NCBI GenBank assembly: GCA_934718785.1
Contig: CAKVAF010000009.1
Location: 1 to 64,000 of the forward strand
Direction of reading: 5' to 3'
Length of the DNA stretch: 64,000 nt
DNA from: an uncultured Campylobacter sp.
GTDB lineage: Bacteria > Campylobacterota > Campylobacteria > Campylobacterales > Campylobacteraceae
Positions within the stretch are counted from its first letter, which is position 1; the number at the start of each line of letters is the position of its first letter. The position numbers and the translations under genes were made by a program. Positions 1-8,085 of this stretch are shown here, in pieces. Under the pieces are notes generated by a model that worked only from the letters and a program-made list of their open reading frames with translations, made no database searches and was not told the DNA's origin.

Positions 1-2
1 AA

Positions 3-83
3 GCTGCTATGAGAGCTAAGCAAAAACAAGAATTAAAGAGTAAAACACAAGAAATTAAGAAAGATAAGGGATTTGATAGATGA
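3..83 (+). CDS. C-terminal end of an unknown protein, cut by window start
   Basis: An open frame enters from the window edge and ends at a TGA at 81-83. The 26 visible residues are very rich in Lys, Gln and Glu, as in the tail of a coiled-coil plasmid or mobilization protein. Nothing more can be said without the upstream sequence. The downstream genes are degraded plasmid genes, so this frame may also be a remnant. Confidence 0.3.
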   Translation, partial: AAMRAKQKQELKSKTQEIKKDKGFDR

Positions 84-108
84 GAAATTTACAAAGAAAG
101 GGTAAAAA

Positions 109-373
109 ATGAATAAAGAAAAAGAATTTGCTATACAAATGAGTGCTGAAATTAGTAGCTGTAGAAAGCTCATAGAAGAACTAGAAAATAAAATTTCGAG
201 CTTGAAAAGTCCTTAAAATTACACCTAGAAGCACTTAAAATACAGGAAAAAAAGACAAGTTGGAACAGATGATGGCACAAGAATACAAACAAGATATTGT
301 CGTATTTTTTATACTTTTGAGCACATATTTGCTTGAAACGCTTATTTTATATGGTGTTATAACTCATATTTGA
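109..373 (+). pseudogene. Frameshifted small coiled-coil/membrane protein
   Basis: The ATG at 109 opens a frame that stops at 214-216. Joining three frames with two shifts, one near 195 and one in the A-run near 247, gives a sensible protein of about 88 residues. It has a Glu/Lys-rich coiled coil followed by a C-terminal hydrophobic segment (VVFFILLSTYLLETLILY) and stops at 371-373. Small proteins of this build often sit beside relaxase genes on mobilizable plasmids. Function is not established. The two shifts and the broken relaxase downstream argue for decay rather than sequencing error. Confidence 0.45.
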
Positions 374-385
374 AAGGAAACAAAA

Positions 386-763
386 ATGACAAATTTTCTC
401 ACAGATAAACAAAAATATTTATTAGAACAAAGGGCTAAAGAATATGGCTCTTATAAAGAATTTATACAAATTTATTCTTATTGTCTAGGAAAAATTGAGC
501 TTTTGCCTGAAAATAAAACAAAGAGCATTCAAGATGAATGCCTTGATTTTACAAAAACAATGTTGGCTTTAAAACTTGCTAGAATGCTTATACAAAAGGA
601 TTTTGACTTAAAAAGTGATAGTTATGATGATTTGATGAATTATTTAGTTTTAGCTCAAGAGCTTTGCAATAATTTTAAAATCATCATCAAAGATTTCAAG
701 CGTTCAAAAGCCTATATATTTTGGATGTGCAAAAGTGCTAAAAAGGAGCTTTTTAATGATTAA
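386..763 (+). CDS. Hypothetical protein (125 aa), plasmid-remnant region
   Basis: This is an intact 125-residue frame with an AAAGGAA ribosome-binding site about 8 bases before the ATG. The protein is mostly helical and charged, with no signal peptide and no motif I recognise. It lies between a frameshifted coiled-coil gene and a broken relaxase, so it most likely belongs to a mobilizable plasmid or integrated element. It is the only intact gene of any size in the first 1.7 kb. Confidence 0.5.
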   Translation: MTNFLTDKQKYLLEQRAKEYGSYKEFIQIYSYCLGKIELLPENKTKSIQDECLDFTKTMLALKLARMLIQKDFDLKSDSYDDLMNYLVLAQELCNNFKIIIKDFKRSKAYIFWMCKSAKKELFND

Positions 764-842
764 TTCATCTCAAGGTCTTTTTGGAAGAACTTTTAGCGGA
801 AAATAAAGATTTAAAATCTTTAGAAAAGAGTGTCAATGTCTC
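756..842 (+). pseudogene. Small frameshifted ORF upstream of relaxase
   Basis: The ATG at 756 overlaps the end of the preceding gene and stops after 16 codons at 804-806. A shift near 778 continues into an acidic helical stretch (FLEELLAENKDLKSLEK) that stops near 842. This fits a short mobilization-operon gene that lost its frame. Its function is unknown. Confidence 0.3.
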
Positions 843-868
843 TTAATAAAACTTACAAAGGCTTATAA

Positions 869-1662
869 ATGGGGCAAATTTCGAGCATTAATTTTAAAAA
901 ATCAAGTTCTTTTAATGTCTTTCATAACTCCACAATACGCCCTGATTATGCTATCGGTGGGGCGTTAGAATTCACTTGCAAGGGCTATGAAACCCTAAAA
1001 ATTAAAGAATAAATCATCAAAGAAGCTAAAGAAAACTACGCTAAAACTTGCAAAGCTAAAAATAAAGCTTTTCAAGCTAAAAGCTATGAATGAACTGCTG
1101 TTGTTAATTTGAACGAAAATCACACTATGTAAGATTTAAAAAAGCTCGCTCAGCATTTTAATGAAAATATGGCTTTCAATGCTACCAAATCGCTATACAT
1201 AGAGATGAAGGACACCTAGACGAGCAAGGACAGAAAAAAATCAATCATCACGCACATTTAGAATTTATAACGCTTGATAAAAAAACAGGCAAGCAAGTTT
1301 TTAAAATGCGTGATTTTCCGCCCCAAAAAATGCGAGAATTACAAACTGAAGTCGCTGAGCTTTTAGGAATGCAAAGGGGTATTGATAAGCGTTTAAGTGG
1401 CACAAAACGCGTTGAGCCTCGAATTTATGCAAAGATAAAAGAAGCTGAAAAAGGACAAAAACTTGAAAAAAGGGAGTTAGAAGCAAATTTAAAACACGAG
1501 CTTGGGGACTTAAAACAAACCCTAGAGAACTTGGCCAAGCATTTAAACGAGACTTTAGCGAACATATACAGGGAAAATATAAGTTCTATCGACAAAGAGC
1601 TGATAGAGTTTATAAAAAATGCAAATGGAAAAATAGAAAAATTTTTCAAAGGATTAGAATAA
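869..1662 (+). pseudogene. Degraded plasmid relaxase (mobilization protein)
   Basis: The frame starts at 869 with a GxISSINFKKS-like N-terminus. It is broken by stops near 1010, 1093 and 1130 and by a frameshift near 1190. Further on, the segment HRDEGHLDE followed by NHHAHLEF (about 1201-1265) matches relaxase motif III, the His cluster that binds the metal used for DNA nicking. The intact last part (1306-1662, 118 codons) is a Lys/Glu-rich coiled coil, as in the tails of Campylobacter and Helicobacter plasmid relaxases. With several stops in the catalytic domain it cannot make an active enzyme. It marks an integrated plasmid. Confidence 0.8.
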
Positions 1663-1706
1663 ACATTTCAAAATCAAAATGTTTAAAACATTTATTAATG
1701 TTTAAA
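1663..1706. repeat. Overlapping inverted repeats after the relaxase remnant
   Basis: The sequence holds AAACATTT...AAATGTTT and, directly after, AAAACATTTATTAATGTTT, so two AT-rich hairpins can form in turn. The second contains the 14-base core ACATTTATTAATGT at 1688-1701. The same core recurs at 61999-62012 in the right-hand plasmid remnant. It may be a terminator or the binding site of a plasmid control protein. Confidence 0.4.
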
Positions 1707-1719
1707 AAGGTGAAAAATA

Positions 1720-2022
1720 ATGAGTGAAAAAAAAGAAAAACGCGGTATATATAACACAACTTTTAATAATAAGACTTCAACGCCTTTAAATGATATTGAG
1801 CGTGTAGAAAATGCTGTGATTAATGAAATTGTAATGTTTGTTAAGGGCTATCATAATTTTAAAGAAGACAAAGGTCGAGGAGCTGAACACATAAAACTTC
1901 ATCTTGATGAAAATTATGAAGGACATATAAAACTTGAAAAACTACTTAATTTAGGTAATTCTTTAAGAAAATATAAAGAAATATTTAAAGAACAATTAAA
2001 GTTTATTCAAAATAAAATTTAA
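1720..2022 (+). CDS. Hypothetical protein (100 aa)
   Basis: This intact 100-codon frame is preceded by AAAAGGTG about 10 bases before the ATG. The product is charged and soluble, with a polar N-terminus and a helical C-terminal half; no signal or membrane segment is visible. I do not recognise the family. It sits between a relaxase remnant and a tRNA cluster, so it is probably the last gene of the integrated plasmid-like segment. Confidence 0.45.
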   Translation: MSEKKEKRGIYNTTFNNKTSTPLNDIERVENAVINEIVMFVKGYHNFKEDKGRGAEHIKLHLDENYEGHIKLEKLLNLGNSLRKYKEIFKEQLKFIQNKI

Positions 2023-2179
2023 ATGTGTGAGTTATTTTTTATTATGAATTGAAAATAACTCATAAATATACCATTTTATTATAATTTTTATTAGCTTTTA
2101 TTGCGTTTAAATGACTTTTTTAATTTTTTCTTAAACTTAGTTAAGTGCCTATTTTAAGGGGATTATAAAGCTTTTTTCG

Positions 2180-2264
2180 TGGTGCGGATGAAAGGACTTG
2201 AACCTTCACGCATTGCTGCACCAGATCCTAAGTCTGGCGTGTCTGCCAATTTCACCACATCCGC
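2180..2264 (-). tRNA. tRNA-Leu (anticodon UAG)
   Basis: The minus strand folds as a class II tRNA of 85 nt with encoded CCA. Acceptor arms are GCGGATG and CATCCGC. The anticodon stem CCAGA/TCTGG encloses the loop CTTAGGA, giving UAG. A long variable arm is present. The 3' end faces the decayed plasmid DNA at 1-2100, so this gene is a plausible old integration site. Confidence 0.95.
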
Positions 2265-2283
2265 ATAAAAGGAGCTAAAAAAG

Positions 2284-2360
2284 TGGTACGCCCAAGAGGA
2301 TTCGAACCTCTGACCTACGGCTTAGAAGGCCGTTGCTCTATCCAGCTGAGCTATGAGCGC
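2284..2360 (-). tRNA. tRNA-Arg (anticodon UCU)
   Basis: The minus strand forms a 77-nt cloverleaf with encoded CCA. The anticodon stem ACGGC/GCCGT surrounds the loop CTTCTAA (anticodon UCU). The T-arm GAGGTTCGAATCCTC is canonical. It lies 19 bases from the tRNA-Leu gene and is probably co-transcribed with the cluster. Confidence 0.95.
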
Positions 2361-2369
2361 GCAAATTTA

Positions 2370-2446
2370 TGGTGCGCCCGATAGGAGTTGAACCCATAAC
2401 CTACAGATCCGAAGTCTGTCGCTCTATCCAGTTGAGCTACGAGCGC
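2370..2446 (-). tRNA. tRNA-Arg (anticodon UCG)
   Basis: A 77-nt cloverleaf with encoded CCA is seen on the minus strand. The anticodon stem ACAGA/TCTGT surrounds the loop CTTCGGA, so the anticodon is UCG. It is nine bases from tRNA-Arg(UCU), with a very similar acceptor sequence (GCGCTCG), which suggests an old tandem duplication. Confidence 0.93.
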
Positions 2447-2451
2447 TTTTG

Positions 2452-2529
2452 TGGGGTGAGTGATGGGAATTGAACCCACGACCCTCAGGACCACAATCTG
2501 ATGCTCTAACCGACTGAGCTACACTCACC
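2452..2529 (-). tRNA. tRNA-His (anticodon GUG)
   Basis: The minus strand forms a tRNA with anticodon stem TCAGA/TCTGA-type pairing around a GTG anticodon. The encoded extra 5' G (position -1) pairs with C73, the hallmark of tRNA-His. CCA is encoded. Confidence 0.95.
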
Positions 2530-2538
2530 ATTTGAAAA

Positions 2539-2616
2539 TGGTCGGGGTGAAAAGATTCGAACTTTCGGCCCCCTGGTCCCAAACCAGGTGCGCTAACCAG
2601 ACTGCGCTACACCCCG
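2539..2616 (-). tRNA. tRNA-Pro (anticodon UGG)
   Basis: This minus-strand cloverleaf has acceptor CGGGGTG/CACCCCG, anticodon stem CCTGG/CCAGG around the loop TTTGGGA (UGG), and encoded CCA. It is the first gene of the five-tRNA transcript, which runs Pro-His-Arg-Arg-Leu. Confidence 0.95.
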
Positions 2617-2859
2617 AGAAATCACAATAAAGGCAAAATTATATAAAAAAATGAAGCAAAAGTCAAGGGCTTAAAAACAAAAAAGATTAAAAAGTGCAAG
2701 GCTTTGATTTTGCGACTTTGTTTTAAAATTAAAAGCAAAATGTTTTTCAAATCTAACATTAAAATTTAAATTTACTTCAAATGTTTTATTGCTTTGAAAA
2801 TCTTTACTTAAAATTTTTATAAATTAACCTTTGTGAATTTTTAAAACTTTGATTTTCGT

Positions 2860-2865
2860 TATAAT
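2860..2865 (+). promoter_or_regulatory. Sigma-70 -10 box before the receptor gene
   Basis: A perfect TATAAT lies 30 bases before the receptor ATG at 2895, within T-rich DNA typical of Campylobacter promoters, which rely on the -10 and a periodic AT upstream region. No clear Fur or other operator is visible around it. Confidence 0.5.
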
Positions 2866-2894
2866 TTTCTTTAAATTTCAAAAAAGGATATAAG

Positions 2895-4790
2895 ATGAAA
2901 TTTAAAATAGCCTTAAGTTTGCTTCTTTCTTCAGCACTTTTTGCGAATGAAAATATAGCAAAATCAAATCAAATTAAGCCCTTGAAAGAATTTTCTCCCC
3001 CACCTTTAATCACTCCTTTAAATAGCCTTTCAGCAAATGTTGAAAATCAGTTTTCAAACCCCTACCGTTTAGACTTTTACTCAAGTTTAAATATCCTTGA
3101 TAATTCTATAAATCCTTTTCATTTTGCAAGCGGTATTTTCGGTAATTCTACTTATAATAGCTTCTTGTTTAAAAAGCGTGCTAGCAATGCTTTTGGCGTG
3201 CTTAATACTCATTATACAAAGGCAAATTCTTATAAAGATGGTGCTAATGAAAAAATAGACTTTGGCTATAAAAGAACGGGATTAAACGCTGTTTTAGGCT
3301 ATGTTTTTAACCCTTATAATGAAGTGGGCACAACTTTTTTGTATGATAATATCGCTGATGATAAGCAACCTCATTATATAATGGATGCTATCAAAACAAC
3401 GCGTTATGTTACAAGGCTTAATTATAGGCTTGGAGAGCAAGATTTGTCAAATACCTTAAATTTAAATCTTCTTTATAGAGACATTTCAAGAAGGGCAAAT
3501 AATTTTGAACTACGACCTGTTCAGCCTGCGAGAACAAAAATGCAAGTAGATAGAAATATTTTAGATTTAAGTGCGAAATATGATTACAAGTTTGAAGAGC
3601 TTTTTGAAAGCCTAAATTTACATAGCCAAAGCGAGCTTACTTATACAAATGATAAACACAAGGCGACGCGCTTTATGAGAGCGCCAACTGCGGCTGATTT
3701 TGCTAGAAATGGCTTTAGAATCCCTAACGCACATATAAATGAAATCGCACTAGCACAAGAATTTGATGTAAAAAGTGGCATAAATAGCTTTAAATTTGGA
3801 CTTGAATACAAGCATAATGAAGCAAATGTAAAGGATAGAAACACCATTGTCGCACAAAACGGCGCACAAATCGTAACGCCAAATAATATGTGGCTAGCTC
3901 ATTATGGACAAACTCTTAAAGGCAGGATAAAAAAAGACGCCCTTTCGGCTGCACTTGCCTATGAATTAAGCCCAGTGGATACTCAAAAATACACACTGAC
4001 TTTACAAAGTTTAGAGCGCATTGCTAGCAATAATGAGCGCTTTGTCTCTGTAAATCCACCGGGCAACACCGCGCAAGCGCACGCGCAGGCTTGGGTGAGC
4101 AATCCTTTTTTGAAAAATGAAAGACACAATAGGATTAAATTTGAAACCGAGTTTAAGGATGAAAATTTCAAAGATTATTTAAGCTCAAATTTAGACGCAA
4201 ATGCTTTTAAAATAGGCACTTACGCTATGGCTGATTTTGCAAATAATTTTATCATTTACGATAGATTTCACGCCGCTTCAAATCAGCTTTTAAGAACTCA
4301 TATCATTTCGCGCAATATTGATGCTAGAATTTATAGCTTAAATGCAAATTTAGCCTATAATTTTTTAGGCAATTTTGGTTTGAAATTTCATATTTGGTAT
4401 AATTATGGCGAAAATGAAAGCGACAAGCGCCCCTTGTATCAAATCCATCCGCTTGAAGCCTTGCTTAATTTAGACTATGAAGATTATGCCTTTTTTGGTA
4501 AGTTTAATCTAGGCTCAGCCTTTCGCGCTGTTTCTAAGCAAAAGCGTCGCGATATTAGCACACAAACTGGGCTTGGTATTGATAGAAAAATGGGTGGCTT
4601 TGGCGTAATGGATCTTTATGCAGGTATCACACTTTATGATAAAATCGGGCTTAAATTTGGAATTGACAATGTTTTTGATAAAAAATATTCAGAATTCATC
4701 TCAAGCTCGCATGTAGAAGCCATCGCACCTACAAGAGTTGTGAATGCACCGGGTAGAATTTATTATCTTAGTATTCACGGAAGTTTTTAA
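2895..4790 (+). CDS. OprC/NosA-like TonB-dependent receptor barrel, plug domain absent
   Basis: The protein has 631 residues with a signal peptide (about 1-18). Residues 108-131 (TKANSYKDGANEK..YKR) resemble the barrel of copper receptors OprC/NosA where the plug ends. The conserved MDA-type segment near 165-175 and the C-terminal IDNVFDKKY and VNAPGR (616-621) fit the same family. The usual N-terminal plug of about 130 residues, including the TonB box and the Cys/Met copper site, is missing: only a short Pro-rich stretch (residues 30-55) joins signal and barrel. The frame is intact, so this is either a specialised plugless porin or a deletion derivative. A Tat-SBP/ABC transporter follows in the same direction. 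Copper as substrate is inferred from the family only. Confidence 0.7.
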   Translation: MKFKIALSLLLSSALFANENIAKSNQIKPLKEFSPPPLITPLNSLSANVENQFSNPYRLDFYSSLNILDNSINPFHFASGIFGNSTYNSFLFKKRASNAFGVLNTHYTKANSYKDGANEKIDFGYKRTGLNAVLGYVFNPYNEVGTTFLYDNIADDKQPHYIMDAIKTTRYVTRLNYRLGEQDLSNTLNLNLLYRDISRRANNFELRPVQPARTKMQVDRNILDLSAKYDYKFEELFESLNLHSQSELTYTNDKHKATRFMRAPTAADFARNGFRIPNAHINEIALAQEFDVKSGINSFKFGLEYKHNEANVKDRNTIVAQNGAQIVTPNNMWLAHYGQTLKGRIKKDALSAALAYELSPVDTQKYTLTLQSLERIASNNERFVSVNPPGNTAQAHAQAWVSNPFLKNERHNRIKFETEFKDENFKDYLSSNLDANAFKIGTYAMADFANNFIIYDRFHAASNQLLRTHIISRNIDARIYSLNANLAYNFLGNFGLKFHIWYNYGENESDKRPLYQIHPLEALLNLDYEDYAFFGKFNLGSAFRAVSKQKRRDISTQTGLGIDRKMGGFGVMDLYAGITLYDKIGLKFGIDNVFDKKYSEFISSSHVEAIAPTRVVNAPGRIYYLSIHGSF

Positions 4791-5177
4791 TGCAGATTAC
4801 AAAACATAGATTACAAAAAGCAGATGGCGGTTTTGAAAATTATAACTTTAAATTTCAAAACCACGCCACAAAAGAAGCAACCTAAAATCTGCATTAGGAA
4901 ACAACGTACCGCTCGCGCATAGCTACCAAGCAAGCCGGTAAGTAGCAAGGTGACAGGTTTTAAACATTGACGAAGTAGCCCACCATAAAGACTGCGAAGC
5001 AGCAACTTTAGTATAGCGTGCAAGGGGGAAAGTGGGCGACGCTTCGCAAGTAGCGCCCCCTTGCTCCCTTAAGAATTCGGCGTAAATCGAATTTATAAAG
5101 AAAGTTTAAAACAAATATAAGTGCTTAAAAATTTAACTATAAAGCTTAAAATTAAAAATATTTGAAAAGGAGAAAAA
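4791..5177. repeat. Intergenic palindromic element, GC-richer than surroundings
   Basis: The 387 bases between receptor and binding protein hold no convincing gene. They begin with TGCAGATTAC and the inverted GTAATCTGCA-like copy about 90 bases on, enclosing a hairpin GGCGGTTTTGAAA/TTTCAAAACCACGCC. A second, GC-rich part (4905-5075) contains GCAAGGGGG and its complement CCCCCTTGC (about 5018-5068), with an internal GCTTCGC. The composition differs strongly from neighbouring DNA. It looks like a dispersed palindromic or MITE-like element; a structured RNA leader for the downstream gene is the alternative. The last 90 bases are AT-rich and carry the AAAAGGAGA ribosome-binding site of the next gene. 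Confidence 0.5.
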
Positions 5178-6152
5178 ATGCAACACTCAAGACGCAAGTT
5201 TTTAAGACAAAGCAAGGCTTTAGCGCTTTTGCTTGGCGTAGGCTCTTTGCCAAATTTAGCCTTTGGCGAGGATAAACTCACACTTTGGGGCGCTCCAGCT
5301 CTCATTTCTTTGCCTTTAGCAGTAGCTTACAAGCAAGGAAATGCGCAAAAGATAAAAAGCTTTGATTTTAATCTGTGGAAAAGCCCTGATATACTTAGAG
5401 CAGGCTTTGCGAGCAAGGATTTTAAAATCAGCGCAGCCCCATCAAATGTAGGCATAACTCTAGCTCATCAAGGACTTGATGTCAAGCTTTTAAACATACT
5501 CACAAGGGGCTTAAACTACCTTTTTACCAAAGATGAGGACATAAAAAGCTTTGATGATTTAAGGGGTAAAAAGCTTATCGTGCCTTTTAAAAATGATTTG
5601 CCTGATTTAATCTTTCAAATTCTATGCCAAAAATTAGGTGTAAATATAAGCCAAATAAATATTCATTACGCAGCAAATCCACCCCAAGCAACCCAGCTTT
5701 TTATCACAGGAGAATTTGATGCTGTACTTAGCCAAGAGCCACTAGCCTCAGCTTTAGGGCTTTTAGCAAGCAAAAACGGTGTAAAAGTTTTTAGACAAAT
5801 TGATATTCAAAAATTGTGGCAAGAGCAGTTTAACACAAGCATTGCCCAGGCTGGTCTCATCGTGGAAAATGCCTTTTATCAGCAAAATGAAGCCTTTGTA
5901 AATACCTTACAACAGGACTTAGAGCAGGCTTTAGTGTGGATAAATGATAATAAAGACTCAGCAGCAGATTTTGGTGCAAAATACTTGCCAGCTCCAGTTC
6001 CTGCGATAAAAATCGCCCTAGATTATGCAAATTTAAGCGCGACAAGAGCTTTGGCAATGAGCGATGAACTTTTGAAATTTTATAAAATTCTTTATGATTT
6101 TAATCCTAAATTCTTAGGCGGCAAAATGCCTGATAAAAGCTTGTTTTTATGA
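5178..6152 (+). CDS. Tat-exported ABC substrate-binding protein (NrtA/SsuA/ThiY-like)
   Basis: The 324-residue protein begins with a twin-arginine signal (SRRKFLR at 4-10, then a hydrophobic segment to about residue 30), so it is exported folded to the periplasm. The body resembles the NMT1/SsuA/NrtA class II binding proteins: LAVAYKQGN near the start, DDLRGKKLIVP in the middle, and a late segment on targets lost to the ligand. Such proteins bind small anions, sulfonates, nitrate or pyrimidine precursors. The specificity here cannot be read. AAAAGGAG precedes the ATG. Permease and ATPase follow. Tat export is unusual for this family and may mean binding of a metal or a cofactor. Confidence 0.8.
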   Translation: MQHSRRKFLRQSKALALLLGVGSLPNLAFGEDKLTLWGAPALISLPLAVAYKQGNAQKIKSFDFNLWKSPDILRAGFASKDFKISAAPSNVGITLAHQGLDVKLLNILTRGLNYLFTKDEDIKSFDDLRGKKLIVPFKNDLPDLIFQILCQKLGVNISQINIHYAANPPQATQLFITGEFDAVLSQEPLASALGLLASKNGVKVFRQIDIQKLWQEQFNTSIAQAGLIVENAFYQQNEAFVNTLQQDLEQALVWINDNKDSAADFGAKYLPAPVPAIKIALDYANLSATRALAMSDELLKFYKILYDFNPKFLGGKMPDKSLFL

Positions 6153-6220
6153 TACAAAACGGAGCGTGAAATTTCATAGAATTTTGATAAAATCACAAAA
6201 CAGCACCGAATTTAATTTAT

Positions 6221-6247
6221 AAAACAGCGGCGCGAGTTTTAAAAATT
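6221..6247 (+). repeat. Short GC-rich repeat, inverted partner at 7995-8021
   Basis: AAAACAGCGGCGCGAGTTTT here is matched in reverse complement by the sequence around 7996-8015 (AAAACCCGAGCCGCTGTTTT), with a few mismatches. A weaker direct copy (AAAACAGCACCGAATTT) lies at 6197-6213. The two inverted copies flank the permease and ATPase genes. Confidence 0.4.
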
Positions 6248-6280
6248 TATTGTAAAATTTAAAGAAATTTAGGAGTCAAT

Positions 6281-7075
6281 TTGATTTTAGAAGATGGCGT
6301 GGTGCTAAGGCAAGCGCCTATTAAAAGGCTTTTTCAGCATTTTTTAAGCTCTTTTAATACGCTTGGTGTGGTGCTTTTATGCCTTTCATTGTGGCAATTT
6401 GGCGCGACTTTTACGAGTGCACTCATTTTGCCTGAGCCTTTGAGTGTGCTTAAAAAGGCGCTTGAGATTTTAAACACAGATTCAAACACGCTTTTAATCA
6501 CTTCAAAAAGGGCTTTTTTGGCAATTATTTTAGCTTTTTTTGTAGGCTCAACTCTTGGCATTGTTGCGGCGAATTTCAAAAGCTTTGCCGCCTTTATCAA
6601 GCCTTTTGTGGATATTTTGCAAGGCATAGCGCCTATCATTTGGGTTGTGATTGCGCTTTTTTGGTTTGGCATAGGCGATGTGAGCGTGGTTTTTGTCGTT
6701 TTTGTTACACTTACACCGCTTTGTTTTGGCTCAAGTTTTATGAGTGTGTTTAATTTAAATAAAAACTTAAGCGAGCTTTGTAAGGCTTATAAACTAAGCA
6801 TTTTAAAGCGTTTGCGTGTGTTTTATCTGCCTGCGATGCTACCCTTTTTGCTGAGTAATTTAAGCTTGATTTTTGCAATGGGGATTAAAATTGTCGTTAT
6901 GGCGGAGCTTTTAGGTGCTGTAAATGGCGTGGGTGCAAGGCTTAATGATGCGAGAAATTTCTTGGACAGCGAGCAAATTTTTGCTTTTGTGGTGCTGATG
7001 GTGGCGCTCATTTTTCTTTTTGAAAGCCTGATTATCAAGCCTTTAAGAATTATTTTTATGCCTTGGCAAAGATGA
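6281..7075 (+). CDS. ABC transporter permease (SsuC/TauC type)
   Basis: The 264-residue inner-membrane protein has about six hydrophobic segments and the EAA-like loop of binding-protein-dependent permeases (LCKAYKLSILKRLRVFYLPAMLP, roughly residues 167-189). It belongs to the BPD_transp_1 family used for sulfonate, nitrate and pyrimidine-precursor uptake. The start is a TTG at 6281, supported by AGGAG at 6271-6275; no ATG lies nearby. It should pair with the Tat-exported binding protein upstream and the ATPase that begins within two bases of its stop. Confidence 0.88.
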   Translation: MILEDGVVLRQAPIKRLFQHFLSSFNTLGVVLLCLSLWQFGATFTSALILPEPLSVLKKALEILNTDSNTLLITSKRAFLAIILAFFVGSTLGIVAANFKSFAAFIKPFVDILQGIAPIIWVVIALFWFGIGDVSVVFVVFVTLTPLCFGSSFMSVFNLNKNLSELCKAYKLSILKRLRVFYLPAMLPFLLSNLSLIFAMGIKIVVMAELLGAVNGVGARLNDARNFLDSEQIFAFVVLMVALIFLFESLIIKPLRIIFMPWQR

Positions 7076-7076
7076 A

Positions 7077-7880
7077 TTGATGAAGCAAGATTTACATTCA
7101 CAAAATGTGCTTGAAATAAAGAATCTAAACTATGAAATCGCTACAAATTCTGTGATAGAAAATTTTAATCTCAGCCTTAAAAAAGGACAAATTCTCACGC
7201 TTTTTGGCGCAAGTGGATGCGGTAAATCCACGCTTTTAAAGCTCATTGCAAGGATTTTAGAGCCTAAAAATGGCGTGATTGAAGCGGCTGATTTTGCCTT
7301 TATTTTTCAAGAGCATAGGCTTTTTGAGAATTTAAACGCACTTGAAAATGTGGCTTTGATGTTTGAAAGCCCTAAAAATTTAAATTACAAAGAGCTTAGC
7401 ATGAAATTTGGGGCTGATTTTAAGAGCGCTAAATCTTTTGAAACTTGGCGCAAAATGTGGATAATGAGCGAGTTTAACGCACTTGGACTCAGTCAAAAAG
7501 ATGCGCTTAAATACCCTAGCGAGCTCAGTGGTGGAATGCGCGCTAGAGTATCTTTTATCAGGGCTTTAGCACGCTCTTTGAGTGAGAAAACTTTGCTTTT
7601 TTTGCTGGATGAGCCTTTTTCTGGGCTTGATTTTAATGTCAAACAAATTCTTATTAAAAAGCTGATTTCGAGCGTGAAAAATCAGGGCAAAGCCGCGCTT
7701 TTAGTCACGCATGATAGCTTTGAAGCTGTGTTATTGAGCGATGAAATTTATTTTTTAGAGCCAAAATTGATGAAAATTGAGAAAAAATTAAGTTTAAAAA
7801 CAAGCTTTGAAGCAAGGAATTTAGCCTATGTGAATGAGATTTTACAAAAGGAGTTTAAAGATAGAATTTATTTTGATTGA
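7077..7880 (+). CDS. ABC transporter ATPase (SsuB/TauB type)
   Basis: All ABC motifs are present: Walker A GASGCGKST (44-52), Q-loop FQEH (77-80), signature LSGGMRAR (150-157), Walker B LLFLLDEP (173-180) and the H-loop His at about 212. It drives import through the permease just upstream. The start is either TTG at 7077 or, more likely, ATG at 7080; either gives tight translational coupling with the permease stop at 7073-7075. Between Q-loop and signature there is a somewhat long insert (about 95-135). Confidence 0.9.
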   Translation: MMKQDLHSQNVLEIKNLNYEIATNSVIENFNLSLKKGQILTLFGASGCGKSTLLKLIARILEPKNGVIEAADFAFIFQEHRLFENLNALENVALMFESPKNLNYKELSMKFGADFKSAKSFETWRKMWIMSEFNALGLSQKDALKYPSELSGGMRARVSFIRALARSLSEKTLLFLLDEPFSGLDFNVKQILIKKLISSVKNQGKAALLVTHDSFEAVLLSDEIYFLEPKLMKIEKKLSLKTSFEARNLAYVNEILQKEFKDRIYFD

Positions 7881-7926
7881 TATAAAAAACACAATGCAAA
7901 TTACACAATTTCATAGGAGTTTCAAT

Positions 7927-7972
7927 TAAAATCATGTCATTGTAAAGCGTAAAATTAATTGGCATGATTTTA
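7927..7972. terminator. Hairpin after the ABC transporter
   Basis: TAAAATCATG and CATGATTTTA form a perfect 10-bp stem around a 26-base loop, 46 bases after the ATPase stop. AT-rich DNA follows. It could end the transporter transcript or stabilise its 3' end. The 205-base gap also carries the inverted GC-rich repeat at 7995-8021. Confidence 0.4.
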
Positions 7973-8085
7973 AAATTTAAAATATTGAGTCTTTTAAAAC
8001 CCGAGCCGCTGTTTTAAAATTTTTGATTATATTTGATAAAATTTTAACTTTAAATCTTAAAATATAAAATGAAAGAATATAAAAA

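Noticed and set aside
4811-5023. 70-residue minus-strand frame in the intergenic palindrome
   Set aside because: It has no ribosome-binding site and mirrors the inverted repeats; composition is not protein-like.
4791-5177. Cobalamin or thiamine riboswitch before the ABC transporter
   Set aside because: None of the conserved boxes of those riboswitches could be recognised; only simple palindromes are visible.
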